Source: JAGPUQ01 sp036961295 | GTDB lineage: Bacteria; Pseudomonadota; Gammaproteobacteria; Pseudomonadales; Porticoccaceae | Assembly: GCA_036961295.1 (NCBI GenBank) | Contig: JBALVX010000001.1 | Location: 1,364,001 to 1,428,000, forward strand | Length of the DNA stretch: 64,000 nucleotides | Direction of reading: 5' to 3' | Shown here: positions 33,399-42,039 of the stretch, one piece after another | Numbering within the stretch: the stretch's first letter is position 1 | Layout of the letters: each line of letters opens with the position of its first letter | Notes under the pieces: generated by a model | Database searches by the model: none | Told to the model about the DNA's origin: nothing | The model's input: the letters and a program-made list of their open reading frames with translations, nothing else | Made by a program: the position numbers and the translations under genes

Positions 33399-34805
33399 AT
33401 GCCAGACAGCGATCTTTCAACCGAACACGCTTCGCCCAATAGTTCTCAGAACCTGTACCGAGCGGTTTGCGGTGCCGGTGCGCTTGCGGTCCTGATGAGC
33501 CGCGAAGCAGACTGGCAGCAACCCAGCGACCTCACCCTCGCTAGCATCGGGTTTGTACTCAGCTACCTCCTGGTGACTTCTATCGCTGCCCGGCTCAGCC
33601 GTAAAACCCCAGAGCGCGGGGGCCTGATCGGTAACTGGATCGGCAATATCGACGCCCTGCTGATCGGGGCATTTCTAGCCTGGTTGGAGTTCCCTTTATT
33701 AACGGCCCTGGTGTTTACCACACTCATTCAGTCCAACGCACTGTCAACCGGTGGTGTTTCAAAATGGACAAAAGATAATCTGTCTTTTGTGCTCGGTATC
33801 GCAACCGTTGTCGCGCTTAATCAACCCGACTGGAACATCCGGATCAACCAACCCGTACATGTGGTCACGCTGGCAGTCTTCGCCTTTTACTTCTCGTTTT
33901 ATGGTTATCAGCAATTTACCCAGATACGTCGCTTGCGTAATGAGGTCAGCACACTGAGAGAAAAACAGATGTCTCTTAAGCTGAACAATTACAGTTTATC
34001 CAAATACTTATCTCCCTCCCTACGAGATGCTATTGCCTCAGGGAAGGAAGTTAAACTGGAAACCCAGCGCAAAAGGCTGGCGGTGTTTTTCTCCGACATC
34101 GTTGGGTTTAGCGCCATTGCAGACGAAATGGATTCCGACTCTTTGACGGCAGTGATCAACGAATACCTGACTGAAATGTCGAAAATCGCCATCGAATATG
34201 GCGGCACCATCGATAAATTTATTGGCGATGCGGTCATGGTGTTTTTTGGCGATCCCCAGACTCGCGGCCCTAAGGAAGATTGCATCGCCTGCGTTTCCAT
34301 GGCCCTCGCTATGAAGAAAAAAGCCACGGAGCTACAGGCCGGCTGGCGTAATCAAGGCATTTTAAAGCCTTTACAAATTCGCATTGGCATCAGCGTTGGG
34401 TTTTGTACGGTGGGCAACTTCGGCACCGAGAGCCGTCTCGACTACACGCTACTGGGCAAGGAAGTAAACCTGGCTAGCCGTCTGGAAACCAGCGCCGCTC
34501 CCGGGGAAATTCTGATTTCTCACTCCACCTATTTGATGGTAAAAGATATTATTATCTGTGAGGATCGCGGCGAAATTAAAGTCAAAGGCTTCAGAGAGCC
34601 AATTCAAATTTACCGAGTCAAGGATTTCAGAAAAAATTTAGCGGATGACCGCGGCCACCTGGATTTCACCACAGAAGGGTTTTCACTGTTTATGGACGTG
34701 GACAAAATTTACAATTACGAAGAGAAGAAAGTATTAAGTGCCTTGCATGGCGCCTTTCGACAAATCCAACAACAAATCGAAAAACATACAAACGGCAAAG
34801 GTTGA
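33399..34805 (+). CDS. Membrane-bound class III adenylate cyclase
   Basis: 468 residues. About five membrane helices fill residues ~20-175, a short coiled coil (RRLRNEVSTLREKQM) links to a class III cyclase domain (~220-405). Metal-binding Asp in AVFFSDIVGFS and in KFIGDAVMVFFGD; the adenine-selecting Lys in DKFIGD and Asp in RLDYTLLG; transition-state Asn and Arg in VNLASRLE. All catalytic residues for making cAMP are therefore present. It has no TolB-N or TPR domains, although those commonly occur with such cyclases and form the tandem array 12 kb away. No direct link between the two is visible. Confidence 0.88.
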   Translation: MPDSDLSTEHASPNSSQNLYRAVCGAGALAVLMSREADWQQPSDLTLASIGFVLSYLLVTSIAARLSRKTPERGGLIGNWIGNIDALLIGAFLAWLEFPLLTALVFTTLIQSNALSTGGVSKWTKDNLSFVLGIATVVALNQPDWNIRINQPVHVVTLAVFAFYFSFYGYQQFTQIRRLRNEVSTLREKQMSLKLNNYSLSKYLSPSLRDAIASGKEVKLETQRKRLAVFFSDIVGFSAIADEMDSDSLTAVINEYLTEMSKIAIEYGGTIDKFIGDAVMVFFGDPQTRGPKEDCIACVSMALAMKKKATELQAGWRNQGILKPLQIRIGISVGFCTVGNFGTESRLDYTLLGKEVNLASRLETSAAPGEILISHSTYLMVKDIIICEDRGEIKVKGFREPIQIYRVKDFRKNLADDRGHLDFTTEGFSLFMDVDKIYNYEEKKVLSALHGAFRQIQQQIEKHTNGKG

Positions 34806-34844
34806 TTGCAGTCAGTAAAAAAATTTCCCCTGCTTATACGGTTC

Positions 34845-35753
34845 TCACTGACGAGCCAATCTGCCACAAGCTTCCACAAGCGAAGTCGAATCGACTCCCA
34901 AAGTACTTCTGTAAGGATTAATATCCAAACCACCCCGGCGGGTGTAGCGTGCGTAAACGGTCAATTCAGCGGGCGCTAAGCGCTGTTGAATATCGACAAA
35001 TATACGCTCTACGCAATGCTCATGAAAATCCTGATGCTGGCGAAACGAAACAATATAAGCCAGCAAACCCGACCGCGAAATACGTTGTCCTCGATAAGCA
35101 ACAACAATACTCGCCCAATCTGGCTGACCCGTCACCGGGCAATTGGTTTTTAATAAGTGGCTGTACAGACACTCGCTAATGACACCCTCACCATCCCCAT
35201 CTTCAATCTGCAATAACTCTGGTGATGGCTCAAAACAGGATTCAAAGACAGCATTATCCGAAGCTGCCTGGTCCACGCATTCTCCGACGAAAGCACCTAA
35301 GCCGCTAGCCGCGTAATCATCAATTGTAAACAGAGCCACCGCTACTTCAGACTGACAACACGCGCTTAAATCCCGCTTGATGGTCAGTGCGACCGCATCG
35401 ATAGATTCAAAACCAGTTTGATTGAGGGAATTCAGGTATAACTTCAAGGATTTCGATTCGATTATGTCGCTCGACGTACAGGGCACTGAAAATTCGCCAA
35501 TAGCGACCTGGGGAACACCGGCGCTGTTCAACCAGGACAGCTCATAGGCCGTCCACAGATCACTTCCTACAAAGGGTAGGCTCTCATCAATACCCAGGTT
35601 AATACCGAGGGCGCGACGGCTCTCTACCCGTGGAATCGGATGCAGTAGCGTGGGTTGATAGCGCTCTGAATAAGCACTGATCTTGCCCAGCGGGGATTGG
35701 CTGTCACCTGGCCCCTGCTTAGTTGAACTATTTTCTAGAGTTTTATCCGACAT
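34845..35753 (-). CDS. queF: NADPH-dependent 7-cyano-7-deazaguanine reductase QueF
   Basis: 302 residues, the long two-domain (E. coli YqcD-type) form. The N-terminal domain has ESKSLKLYLNSLNQTGF; the C-terminal domain has the catalytic cysteine in LLKTNCPVTGQPDWAS (Cys205) and FHEHCVERIF. It reduces preQ0 to preQ1 in queuosine synthesis. It is slightly longer than usual because of an N-terminal tail and an acidic insertion (EDGDGEGV). Seven bases downstream of the ABC permease gene. Confidence 0.95.
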   Translation of the reverse strand: MSDKTLENSSTKQGPGDSQSPLGKISAYSERYQPTLLHPIPRVESRRALGINLGIDESLPFVGSDLWTAYELSWLNSAGVPQVAIGEFSVPCTSSDIIESKSLKLYLNSLNQTGFESIDAVALTIKRDLSACCQSEVAVALFTIDDYAASGLGAFVGECVDQAASDNAVFESCFEPSPELLQIEDGDGEGVISECLYSHLLKTNCPVTGQPDWASIVVAYRGQRISRSGLLAYIVSFRQHQDFHEHCVERIFVDIQQRLAPAELTVYARYTRRGGLDINPYRSTLGVDSTSLVEACGRLARQ

Positions 35754-35760
35754 AGACTAA

Positions 35761-36534
35761 CTAGCTACGCAAACGCTCACTGCGCGCGAGTAAATGTAAT
35801 GCGCTGGCAAAAGCAATGACAATAAATACCAGCACCATGACAAAGGCCCAGACAATGTTAATGTCTGAAATACCCAGAAAACCATAACGAAACGCATTCA
35901 CCATATATAACACTGGATTGACCAGTGACACGTTCTGCCAAAACTCCGGCAACATATCGACGGAGTAAAACACCCCGCCCAGATAGGTTAATGGCGTCAA
36001 CACGAAGGTAGGAATAATCGAAATATCGTCAAAGGATTGCGCAAAAATCGCATTCAGTAAGCCCGCGAGGGAAAACAACACTGCGGTCAAAAATACAATC
36101 GCTACCGTCACCCAAACATTCTCCAGCTGCAAGCGGGTGAAAAACAAAGACAGTACAGTGACGATCACGCCAACTGCTAAACCCCTGGCGACACCACCGA
36201 GCACAAAGCCGAGCAAGATAACGTAATTGGGTACCGGGGATACCAACAGCTCGTCGATACTGCCCTGAAATTTATTGCCGTAAAACGACGACACCACGTT
36301 GCTGTAAGAGTTAGTGATCACCGCCATCATAATCAAGCCCGGCACCACAAACTGAATGTAGGGGTAACCCGCCATCTCACCAATACGCGGGCCGATTAAG
36401 GTACCGAAAATAACAAAATACAGCACGATGGTAATCGCCGGCGGCAACAAGGTTTGCATCCAAATACGCGTAAAGCGGCGGACTTCTCGGACCACCAGTG
36501 TTGAAAATGCGATCCACAGTGCCCCGCTCTTCAT
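35761..36534 (-). CDS. yadH: ABC-2 type exporter permease, YadH-like
   Basis: 257 residues with six predicted membrane helices and the ABC-2 permease pattern: basic N-terminal amphipathic segment (VVREVRRFTRIWMQT), FQGSIDELLVSP, and TPLTYLGGVFYSVDMLP before the last helices. It pairs with the ATPase at 36551-37495, 16 bases upstream. The YadGH substrate is unknown. Confidence 0.85.
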   Translation of the reverse strand: MKSGALWIAFSTLVVREVRRFTRIWMQTLLPPAITIVLYFVIFGTLIGPRIGEMAGYPYIQFVVPGLIMMAVITNSYSNVVSSFYGNKFQGSIDELLVSPVPNYVILLGFVLGGVARGLAVGVIVTVLSLFFTRLQLENVWVTVAIVFLTAVLFSLAGLLNAIFAQSFDDISIIPTFVLTPLTYLGGVFYSVDMLPEFWQNVSLVNPVLYMVNAFRYGFLGISDINIVWAFVMVLVFIVIAFASALHLLARSERLRS

Positions 36535-36550
36535 AACACGACCTTAGCTT

Positions 36551-37495
36551 TCATGATGTCACCTCGGGCTTTTCAGCACTGTTACCCGACTCGACCAGCG
36601 ACACAAATAACTCCTCCAGCCGATTGGATTTATTGCGCATACTGGTCACGTGGATATCCCGCTCGGCAAAACCGGCGAACAAAACATTTAAGGATTGATT
36701 TTTTTGCACCTGAACTTCGAAGCTGTAGCCGTTCAACAACTTGCCGGTGTAGCCGGAAATATCGGGAAACGCCACCAGCTCCTCTCGGGTATCAAACACA
36801 AATACCTCGGTGTCGAGTTTGGTGAGCAAGTGCTGGATGCTGGTATTTTCAACAATCACCCCGCGATCAATAATCGCCACCTTGTTGCAGAGACTTTCGG
36901 CCTCTTCAAGATAGTGGGTGGTCAAAATAATGGTGGTGCCAGCGGCGTTAATATCCTGCAAAAACTTCCAGGTCGAGCGCCGTAACTCGATATCAACACC
37001 CGCTGTAGGCTCGTCGAGAATCAACAATTTTGGTTCGTGCACCAGAGCTCGCGCAATCATCAAGCGGCGCTTCATGCCACCGGATAACATCCGCGCGCGG
37101 GTGTCGCGCTTATCCCACAAACCCAGTTGGCGCAGGTATTTTTCCGTGCGCTCCCTGGCCAGCGGTTTCGGTAGCCCGTAATAACCCGCCTGAGTCTCCA
37201 CAATATCGAAGACTTTTTCAAACTGGTTAAAGTTAAATTCCTGGGGCACCACGCCAATATATTGCTTGGCTCGAGAAAAGTCGTCATCAATATCGATGCC
37301 GAATACCTTCACCGTTCCAGAGGTTTTTCTCACCAGCGAACAGATCACCCCGATGGTGGTCGACTTACCCGCCCCGTTGGGGCCCAGCAGCGCAAAGAAA
37401 TCCCCTTCGGCGACGTCCAGATCGATACCGGCCAGTGCTCGAAAGCCGTTAGCGTAGGTTTTGGTCAGCCCGAGGATGGATAAAGCAGAGGTCAT
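36551..37495 (-). CDS. yadG: ABC exporter ATP-binding protein, YadG-like
   Basis: 314 residues from the ATG at 37495; an upstream in-frame TTG (37525) would add ten residues not seen in the family. Walker A GPNGAGKST, Q-loop VPQEFNF, signature LSGGMKRR, Walker B LLILDEPTAG and switch His TTHYLEE are intact. A C-terminal extension (~230-314) ends the protein. It energises the YadH-like permease encoded downstream. Start chosen by family length; no clear SD. Confidence 0.87.
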   Translation of the reverse strand: MTSALSILGLTKTYANGFRALAGIDLDVAEGDFFALLGPNGAGKSTTIGVICSLVRKTSGTVKVFGIDIDDDFSRAKQYIGVVPQEFNFNQFEKVFDIVETQAGYYGLPKPLARERTEKYLRQLGLWDKRDTRARMLSGGMKRRLMIARALVHEPKLLILDEPTAGVDIELRRSTWKFLQDINAAGTTIILTTHYLEEAESLCNKVAIIDRGVIVENTSIQHLLTKLDTEVFVFDTREELVAFPDISGYTGKLLNGYSFEVQVQKNQSLNVLFAGFAERDIHVTSMRNKSNRLEELFVSLVESGNSAEKPEVTS

Positions 37496-37664
37496 AGGTT
37501 GTTTAATACGCTTATATTCAATCAAAAAAATTGCCAGCCCGCGTTATTAGCCCGGTATCTAGCCCACTCCGCTAACTTTACCACGCAACTTAACCGCACC
37601 GCCGGAATATTTCGCTCAGCTCTCTCCCTGGAAGTTCGAATAAAAACCTCCAAGAAATAGAAAC

Positions 37665-37694
37665 CAAAAAAAAACCCAAAACCGTAGGGTTTTG
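37665..37694 (-). terminator. Terminator downstream of the tRNA pair
   Basis: Minus strand hairpin CAAAACC, CTAC loop, GGTTTTG followed by GG and a run of eight T. About 50 bases after the tRNA-Gly end. The rest of 37496-37742 holds nothing else I can support. Confidence 0.7.
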
Positions 37695-37742
37695 AGCCTT
37701 CTTCTTACTAACGCACATGCCACCGTGCGGTACTAACGAATC

Positions 37743-37818
37743 TGGAGCGGGAAACGAGATTCGAACTCGCGACCTCAACCTTGGCAAGGTTGCGCTCTAC
37801 CAACTGAGCTATTCCCGC
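37743..37818 (-). tRNA. tRNA-Gly(GCC)
   Basis: 76 nt with encoded CCA. 5' GCGGGAATAGCTCAGTTGG, anticodon loop TTGCCAA (GCC), T-loop GTTCGAATC, acceptor stem closing with TCCCGCT. Second gene of the tRNA-Glu/tRNA-Gly pair. Confidence 0.97.
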
Positions 37819-37834
37819 AATTTCGCAGATGAAA

Positions 37835-37910
37835 TGGCGTCCCGTAGGGGAGTCGAACCCCTGTTACCGCCGTGAAAGGGCGGTGTCCTAGGCCTCTAGA
37901 CGAACGGGAC
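37835..37910 (-). tRNA. tRNA-Glu(TTC)
   Basis: 76 nt with encoded CCA. 5' GTCCCGTTCGTCTAGAGGCC, anticodon loop CTTTCAC (TTC), T-arm GGGGTTCGACTCCCC. First gene behind the promoter at 37931-37960, 16 bases before tRNA-Gly. Confidence 0.97.
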
Positions 37911-37930
37911 GTTGTCTCACAGAGGCGCGC

Positions 37931-37960
37931 ATTCTAGGGATTGCACCCCCCGAGTGTCAA
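37931..37960 (-). promoter_or_regulatory. Promoter of the tRNA-Glu/tRNA-Gly unit
   Basis: Minus strand TTGACA (37955-37960), 18-base spacer, TAGAAT (37931-37936), then a GC-rich discriminator (GCGCGCCTC). The layout is that of a stringently controlled stable-RNA promoter. Confidence 0.75.
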
Positions 37961-38011
37961 GCCTGTGCGAGGACCTATTTAACAATCGAGGGAGCAAGTC
38001 CGGTGATCGCT

Positions 38012-38407
38012 TTAATCCTCGTCCTGATCCAGGTGAATCGACAAAGAATTCACGCAGTAGCGCATACCCGTCGGCTGCGGCCCATCCGGGAAAACATGGC
38101 CTAGATGACTGCCGCAATTCGAACACATAACCTCGGTGCGAGACATGCCTAAACTACCGTCAGTTTCCTCAATAATGCTCTCCCCCCCCACTGCCTGATA
38201 GAAACTCGGCCAACCGCTACCGGAATCGTACTTGGTCGCAGAGCTAAACAGCTCGGCACGGCAACAGGCGCAGAGATACGTCCCCTCGCGCTTGTCGTCA
38301 CAGTATTTTCCGGTAAAGGGTCGCTCGGTGCCTTTTTCACGACACACTGCGTAGGCTTCCGGGCTTAATTTGTCGAGCCAGTGGGCGTCGTCTTTTACAT
38401 CGCTCAT
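38012..38407 (-). CDS. msrB: Peptide-methionine (R)-S-oxide reductase MsrB
   Basis: 131 residues, full length. Zinc cysteines 46/49 (CACC) and 95/98 (CSNC), GSGWPSFY substrate region, and catalytic Cys118 in MRYCVNS. It repairs methionine-R-sulfoxide in proteins. No signal peptide, so cytoplasmic. The start has a strong AGGAGG SD that is part of a threefold short repeat (38408-38443). Confidence 0.96.
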   Translation of the reverse strand: MSDVKDDAHWLDKLSPEAYAVCREKGTERPFTGKYCDDKREGTYLCACCRAELFSSATKYDSGSGWPSFYQAVGGESIIEETDGSLGMSRTEVMCSNCGSHLGHVFPDGPQPTGMRYCVNSLSIHLDQDED

Positions 38408-38443
38408 TTGTCCTCCTATTTTGTCTTCCTATTTGTCCTCCCG
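38408..38443 (-). repeat. Threefold 12-13-bp repeat containing SD-like sequence before msrB
   Basis: On the minus strand GGGAGGACAAAT, AGGAAGACAAAAT, AGGAGGACAAAT directly before the msrB ATG. Each unit has a purine-rich SD-like core; only the last is correctly spaced. Probably a slippage duplication that multiplies ribosome standby sites. Confidence 0.6.
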
Positions 38444-38722
38444 TCTGACCTGCTCATCTGCAGCCATCGAGAATCAGTTTTTGCGCTTAGCGCCGCGCCT
38501 GCTTGCCGTTAAGCGCCTCGGTCGTAACATTAAGCTAATGTATCAACAATTTAGTTTGCATACCAAGTTAGTCTACAATGTGTCTCTTTTAAAAGGCTTG
38601 CGGGTTTAAAGAGCTTGCGGGGTTAAGGGGCTTGTGATCAGCACCCTTTTGCCTGGCAGCAATACTCGCCGCCCCAAGAACACAAAACTATAAAGCAACG
38701 GCCACACACTGAAGAGTCACAC
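38444..38722. other. Intergenic stretch between msrB and alaA
   Basis: Together with the msrB repeat this makes 315 bases without a gene between the divergent msrB and alaA. It contains a degenerate threefold repeat of GGCTTGCGGG-type sequence at about 38594-38633 and TACAAT at about 38574, which may belong to the alaA promoter. A 79-codon plus-strand frame here has no recognisable features. Confidence 0.5.
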
Positions 38723-39943
38723 ATGACGCATTATCAAAAATCCACCAAACTCGATAACGTTTGTTACGACATTCGCGGCCCGGTGCTGGATCACGCCAAC
38801 CGACTCGAGGAAGAGGGCCACCGCATCCTCAAACTCAATATCGGCAACCCGGCGGCCTTTGGTTTTGAGGCGCCCGACGAAATCATCCAGGATGTGATTC
38901 GCAATCTGGGTGAAGCTCAGGGCTATACCCACGCCAAAGGTATTTTCAGCGCCCGAAAAGCCATTATGCAGCGCTGTCAGCTACAGGGCATCGCCGATGT
39001 AGAAGTCGAAGATATTATTCTCGGCAACGGCGTCAGCGAACTGATTGTAATGGCCATGCAAGCCCTTCTAAACCCCGGAGACGAAGTTTTAATCCCGGCC
39101 CCGGATTATCCCCTGTGGACCGCTGCTGTGACTCTTGCAGGCGGCACACCGGTGCACTATCGCTGCGACGAAGCCAATGACTGGCAGCCAGACCTCGCGG
39201 ACATCGAAAGCAAAATCAATTCGCATACTCGCGGTATTGTGGTGATCAACCCCAACAACCCCACCGGCGCTGTGTACGGCACCGATGTCCTGTCCGGTAT
39301 TGTCGACCTCGCGCGCACCCATGACCTGATTGTCTATGCCGACGAAATTTACGATCGTATTGTCTACGATGACGCCGTGCATATTCCCCTCGCCACTCTG
39401 GCCGAGGATATCCTGTTCGTCACCTTTGGCGGCTTATCGAAGAATTACCGACTCGCCGGATTCCGCTCTGGCTGGCTGATTGTCAGCGGTGCCACGCATC
39501 TAGCCCGCAACTACATTCAGGGCATGGAAATGCTCGCCTCCATGCGCCTCTGCGCCAATGTGCCGGCTATGTACGCCATCCAGACCGCCCTGGGTGGTCG
39601 CCAAACTATAGATGACCTGGTCGCCGATGGCGGCCAATTTCACCAGCAGCGCGACCTCGCCTGGCAACGGCTGAACGCTATTCCGGGAGTCTCCTGCGTA
39701 AAACCCCGCGGCGCGGTGTATTTATTTCCCCACCTCGATCCCGACGTCTACCCAATTATGGATGACGAACAGTTTGTGTTGGATTTATTACTGGAAGAAA
39801 AAATGCTGCTGGTACAGGGCACCGCGTTTAACTGGTTCGATAAACAACATTTTCGAATTGTGTTTTTGCCCAAGGTTGATGAGCTATCAACAGCGCTTGA
39901 TCGTTTGGAGGATTTTCTTGGGCGGCTGCGTGAGGCCAAATAA
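38723..39943 (+). CDS. alaA: Alanine/glutamate-pyruvate aminotransferase AlaA
   Basis: 406 residues, fold-type I PLP aminotransferase. NIGNPAAFGFEAPDE, NPNNPTGAVYG, the PLP lysine in FGGLSKNYRLAGFRSGW and the C-terminal arginine in HFRIVFLP match the AlaA (YfbQ) group, which makes alanine from pyruvate and glutamate. Length matches E. coli AlaA. Confidence 0.93.
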   Translation: MTHYQKSTKLDNVCYDIRGPVLDHANRLEEEGHRILKLNIGNPAAFGFEAPDEIIQDVIRNLGEAQGYTHAKGIFSARKAIMQRCQLQGIADVEVEDIILGNGVSELIVMAMQALLNPGDEVLIPAPDYPLWTAAVTLAGGTPVHYRCDEANDWQPDLADIESKINSHTRGIVVINPNNPTGAVYGTDVLSGIVDLARTHDLIVYADEIYDRIVYDDAVHIPLATLAEDILFVTFGGLSKNYRLAGFRSGWLIVSGATHLARNYIQGMEMLASMRLCANVPAMYAIQTALGGRQTIDDLVADGGQFHQQRDLAWQRLNAIPGVSCVKPRGAVYLFPHLDPDVYPIMDDEQFVLDLLLEEKMLLVQGTAFNWFDKQHFRIVFLPKVDELSTALDRLEDFLGRLREAK

Positions 39944-40014
39944 AACGAAGTGAACTATCGTAAGAATTAATGGCGAGGGCACCGATCACTATTATTTATT
40001 TCTCCTTTGACAGG

Positions 40015-41154
40015 CTATTCAACCTCAGACACTTCAAAACCCAATGCACTCAAGTCTTGAGCAAGCGCCTTATCTACCGCCCCAGTAATTCGATAGTGAG
40101 AGAACTCCCGCCGCGCTGGACAGGTTTTTCGCAATAAATCGAAGGCTCTGCCAATCTCAATCTCGCCACGCACACTCTCTGTAGTGAGGACTGTAATCAT
40201 ACGGTGAGACTCAGCGGCGATATCAAAGGTTGCGAGTATGTAGTCTTCCAGGGTTCCCTTGGGTAGCTCCAGGTTTGATCTCGGCTCAACGCTTGGCGGT
40301 TTGTCTAAGGCTTGAGCCTTGCCCTGAGCTTGCCACTGGCAAAACGCCTCATACACCATCTCTGTGCCATTACGCCTGCCATCGACGCTGTAGCCCGCGA
40401 TGTGAGGAGTGGCCAGCGCAAGTTGCGCCATTAAAGAGGTGTCGATATTCGGCTCCGGCTCCCACACATCCAGCACCGCTGTTAACGTCGCACCTGTCGA
40501 CAAATAATCTTTAAGCGCCCGGTTATCCACCACCGCACCCCGGGAGGCATTGATCAGCAAAACACTGGGTTTCAGGCCGGCCAGCACCTCGGCATCGATC
40601 ATATGGTGGGTGGGATACGAGCCGGTGGTGGTCAAAGGCGTATGCAGGCAAATGATATCCGCCGCGACAGCTTGCTCGAAGCTCACGCTGTCTGGATTTT
40701 GGATGGGCAGTAATGGGTCGTACACCCGACACTGAACACCAAGGGCCCTTAAGCAACGGTATAAACGCCCGCCCACCTGACCACAACCAATAATGCCCAC
40801 GGTTTGCTGACGCCAGCGGGGAGCCACAGAGCAAAATACGGCGAGCATATATTGCACCACCGCATTGGCATTGCAGCCGGAGGCGTGGGAGAAGGTAATA
40901 TTTTCCGCGTCCAGATAGGCGGTATCGATATGGTCGATGCCGCTGGTGGCGGAACCGACAAAGCGCACTTTTGATCCGGCCAATAATTCTCGATTTACCT
41001 GGGTCACCGAGCGCACTAACAGCACATCGCAATCGGCAACTAAATCCGGAGTGATGTGCCGTCCTGGCACGGCGTTCAGTTCGGCCTGTACTTCGAGACG
41101 GGAGCCAAACAACTCCTCTAACAGCGGCATATTTTCGTCGGCTAAAATTTTCAT
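40015..41154 (-). CDS. pdxB: Erythronate-4-phosphate dehydrogenase PdxB
   Basis: 379 residues. Starts MKILADENMPLLEELFG, nucleotide-binding GIIGCGQVGGRLY, then ASRGAVVDN and TPHIAGYSVDGRRNGTEM with the catalytic His, and a PdxB-specific C-terminal dimerisation domain. It oxidises 4-phospho-erythronate in pyridoxal-phosphate synthesis and is largely gammaproteobacterial. It precedes nothing else on this strand to its left until msrB. Confidence 0.95.
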   Translation of the reverse strand: MKILADENMPLLEELFGSRLEVQAELNAVPGRHITPDLVADCDVLLVRSVTQVNRELLAGSKVRFVGSATSGIDHIDTAYLDAENITFSHASGCNANAVVQYMLAVFCSVAPRWRQQTVGIIGCGQVGGRLYRCLRALGVQCRVYDPLLPIQNPDSVSFEQAVAADIICLHTPLTTTGSYPTHHMIDAEVLAGLKPSVLLINASRGAVVDNRALKDYLSTGATLTAVLDVWEPEPNIDTSLMAQLALATPHIAGYSVDGRRNGTEMVYEAFCQWQAQGKAQALDKPPSVEPRSNLELPKGTLEDYILATFDIAAESHRMITVLTTESVRGEIEIGRAFDLLRKTCPARREFSHYRITGAVDKALAQDLSALGFEVSEVE

Positions 41155-41178
41155 CGTATTGATTTCATCATAGACATT

Positions 41179-41814
41179 TCATACCGACGAACTCACCTCG
41201 GTAGTCTCGTCCAAGCTATAGCGCGTCACATCCAAAACCCCTGCTATCCCAAATGTTCGCTCCAGTGCTTGTGCGAACACCCCTGCACGCTCCGGCAAGC
41301 CCTGCTCGCAGTATTCCCATACTTGCTGCCAGACCGCCACACGGAAGCTCTCCAGGGCGCTTTGCCCATCTTCAGATGGCCCATTCAAATTGTCCACACT
41401 GACCTGAAAACGCAGCCCTGCGGCCTCAGAGAATATCCACTCCAAAGCCTGGGGTTTAATTTCTGCTTGCTCAAAGGCCCGCTGCTGCCCGGCATCACGG
41501 CCATCCGGCGCGTACCAATAGCCGAAGTCGGTCTGAGTGCGGCGTTGCGCCCCGGCAATACACCAGTGGGCAATTTCATGGAGGGCGCTGGCAAAAAAAT
41601 CTTCGCGGTAAATAAGCCGATGTGCCTCACCACTTAGTTCGGCAGGTAAATACACCGGCTCCTCGCCACCCCCACACAAACGCGTGTTATAGCTGTCGAA
41701 GAAACACTGCTCAAACAAGGCCTCGAGATGTCCAGCTTGATGCTGAGCGACGAGGGAAGTTTGGCTGGACTGAGGAATAGATGCGGGCTTGATGGTAAGA
41801 AACCGTAAACACAA
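41179..41814 (-). CDS. epmC: Elongation factor P hydroxylase EpmC
   Basis: 211 residues. The core (HLEALFEQCFFDSYNTRL, SALHEIAHWCIAGAQRR, DFGYWYAPDGRDA) matches YfcM/EpmC, which hydroxylates the modified lysine of EF-P; the HE..H motif is the metal site. The frame opens with a TTG at 41814 and has about 25 residues before the conserved start region, so the start is uncertain. 24 bases upstream of pdxB. Confidence 0.9.
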   Translation of the reverse strand: MCLRFLTIKPASIPQSSQTSLVAQHQAGHLEALFEQCFFDSYNTRLCGGGEEPVYLPAELSGEAHRLIYREDFFASALHEIAHWCIAGAQRRTQTDFGYWYAPDGRDAGQQRAFEQAEIKPQALEWIFSEAAGLRFQVSVDNLNGPSEDGQSALESFRVAVWQQVWEYCEQGLPERAGVFAQALERTFGIAGVLDVTRYSLDETTEVSSSV

Positions 41815-41990
41815 AAAGCTATGGTATCAGAGGCCGCAGCTATCGGCTGTATTGCTGTCCGTTGGCAGCCCTAAACCATCTCGGCTCGATGGCAGAACAT
41901 CGGGCTCGAATCAGCGTTTGAAAAAAGCCGCCACTAGGTATTGTGTTATCAGAAAGACGCAGGTACCTTATGTAGTGTCTGTCATACAGT

Positions 41991-42033
41991 AGTGACTGAC
42001 GCAAGAGTGACCGACTCAACAGTGACCGCGGGG
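41991..42033 (+). repeat. Threefold 15-bp repeat before the 42040 gene
   Basis: AGTGACTGACGCAAG, AGTGACCGACTCAAC and AGTGACCGC at 41991, 42006 and 42021, exactly 15 bases apart and ending just before the SD (GGGGTG). It could be a regulator site array or slippage product. The rest of 41815-42039 shows nothing definite. Confidence 0.45.
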
Positions 42034-42039
42034 TGAAGC

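Noticed and set aside
37590..37787. 65-codon frame overlapping tRNA-Gly
   Set aside because: It is read through the tRNA and its terminator, a common annotation artefact.
38370..38609. 79-codon frame between msrB and alaA
   Set aside because: It begins antisense to msrB and runs through the msrB SD repeat; no family or SD.
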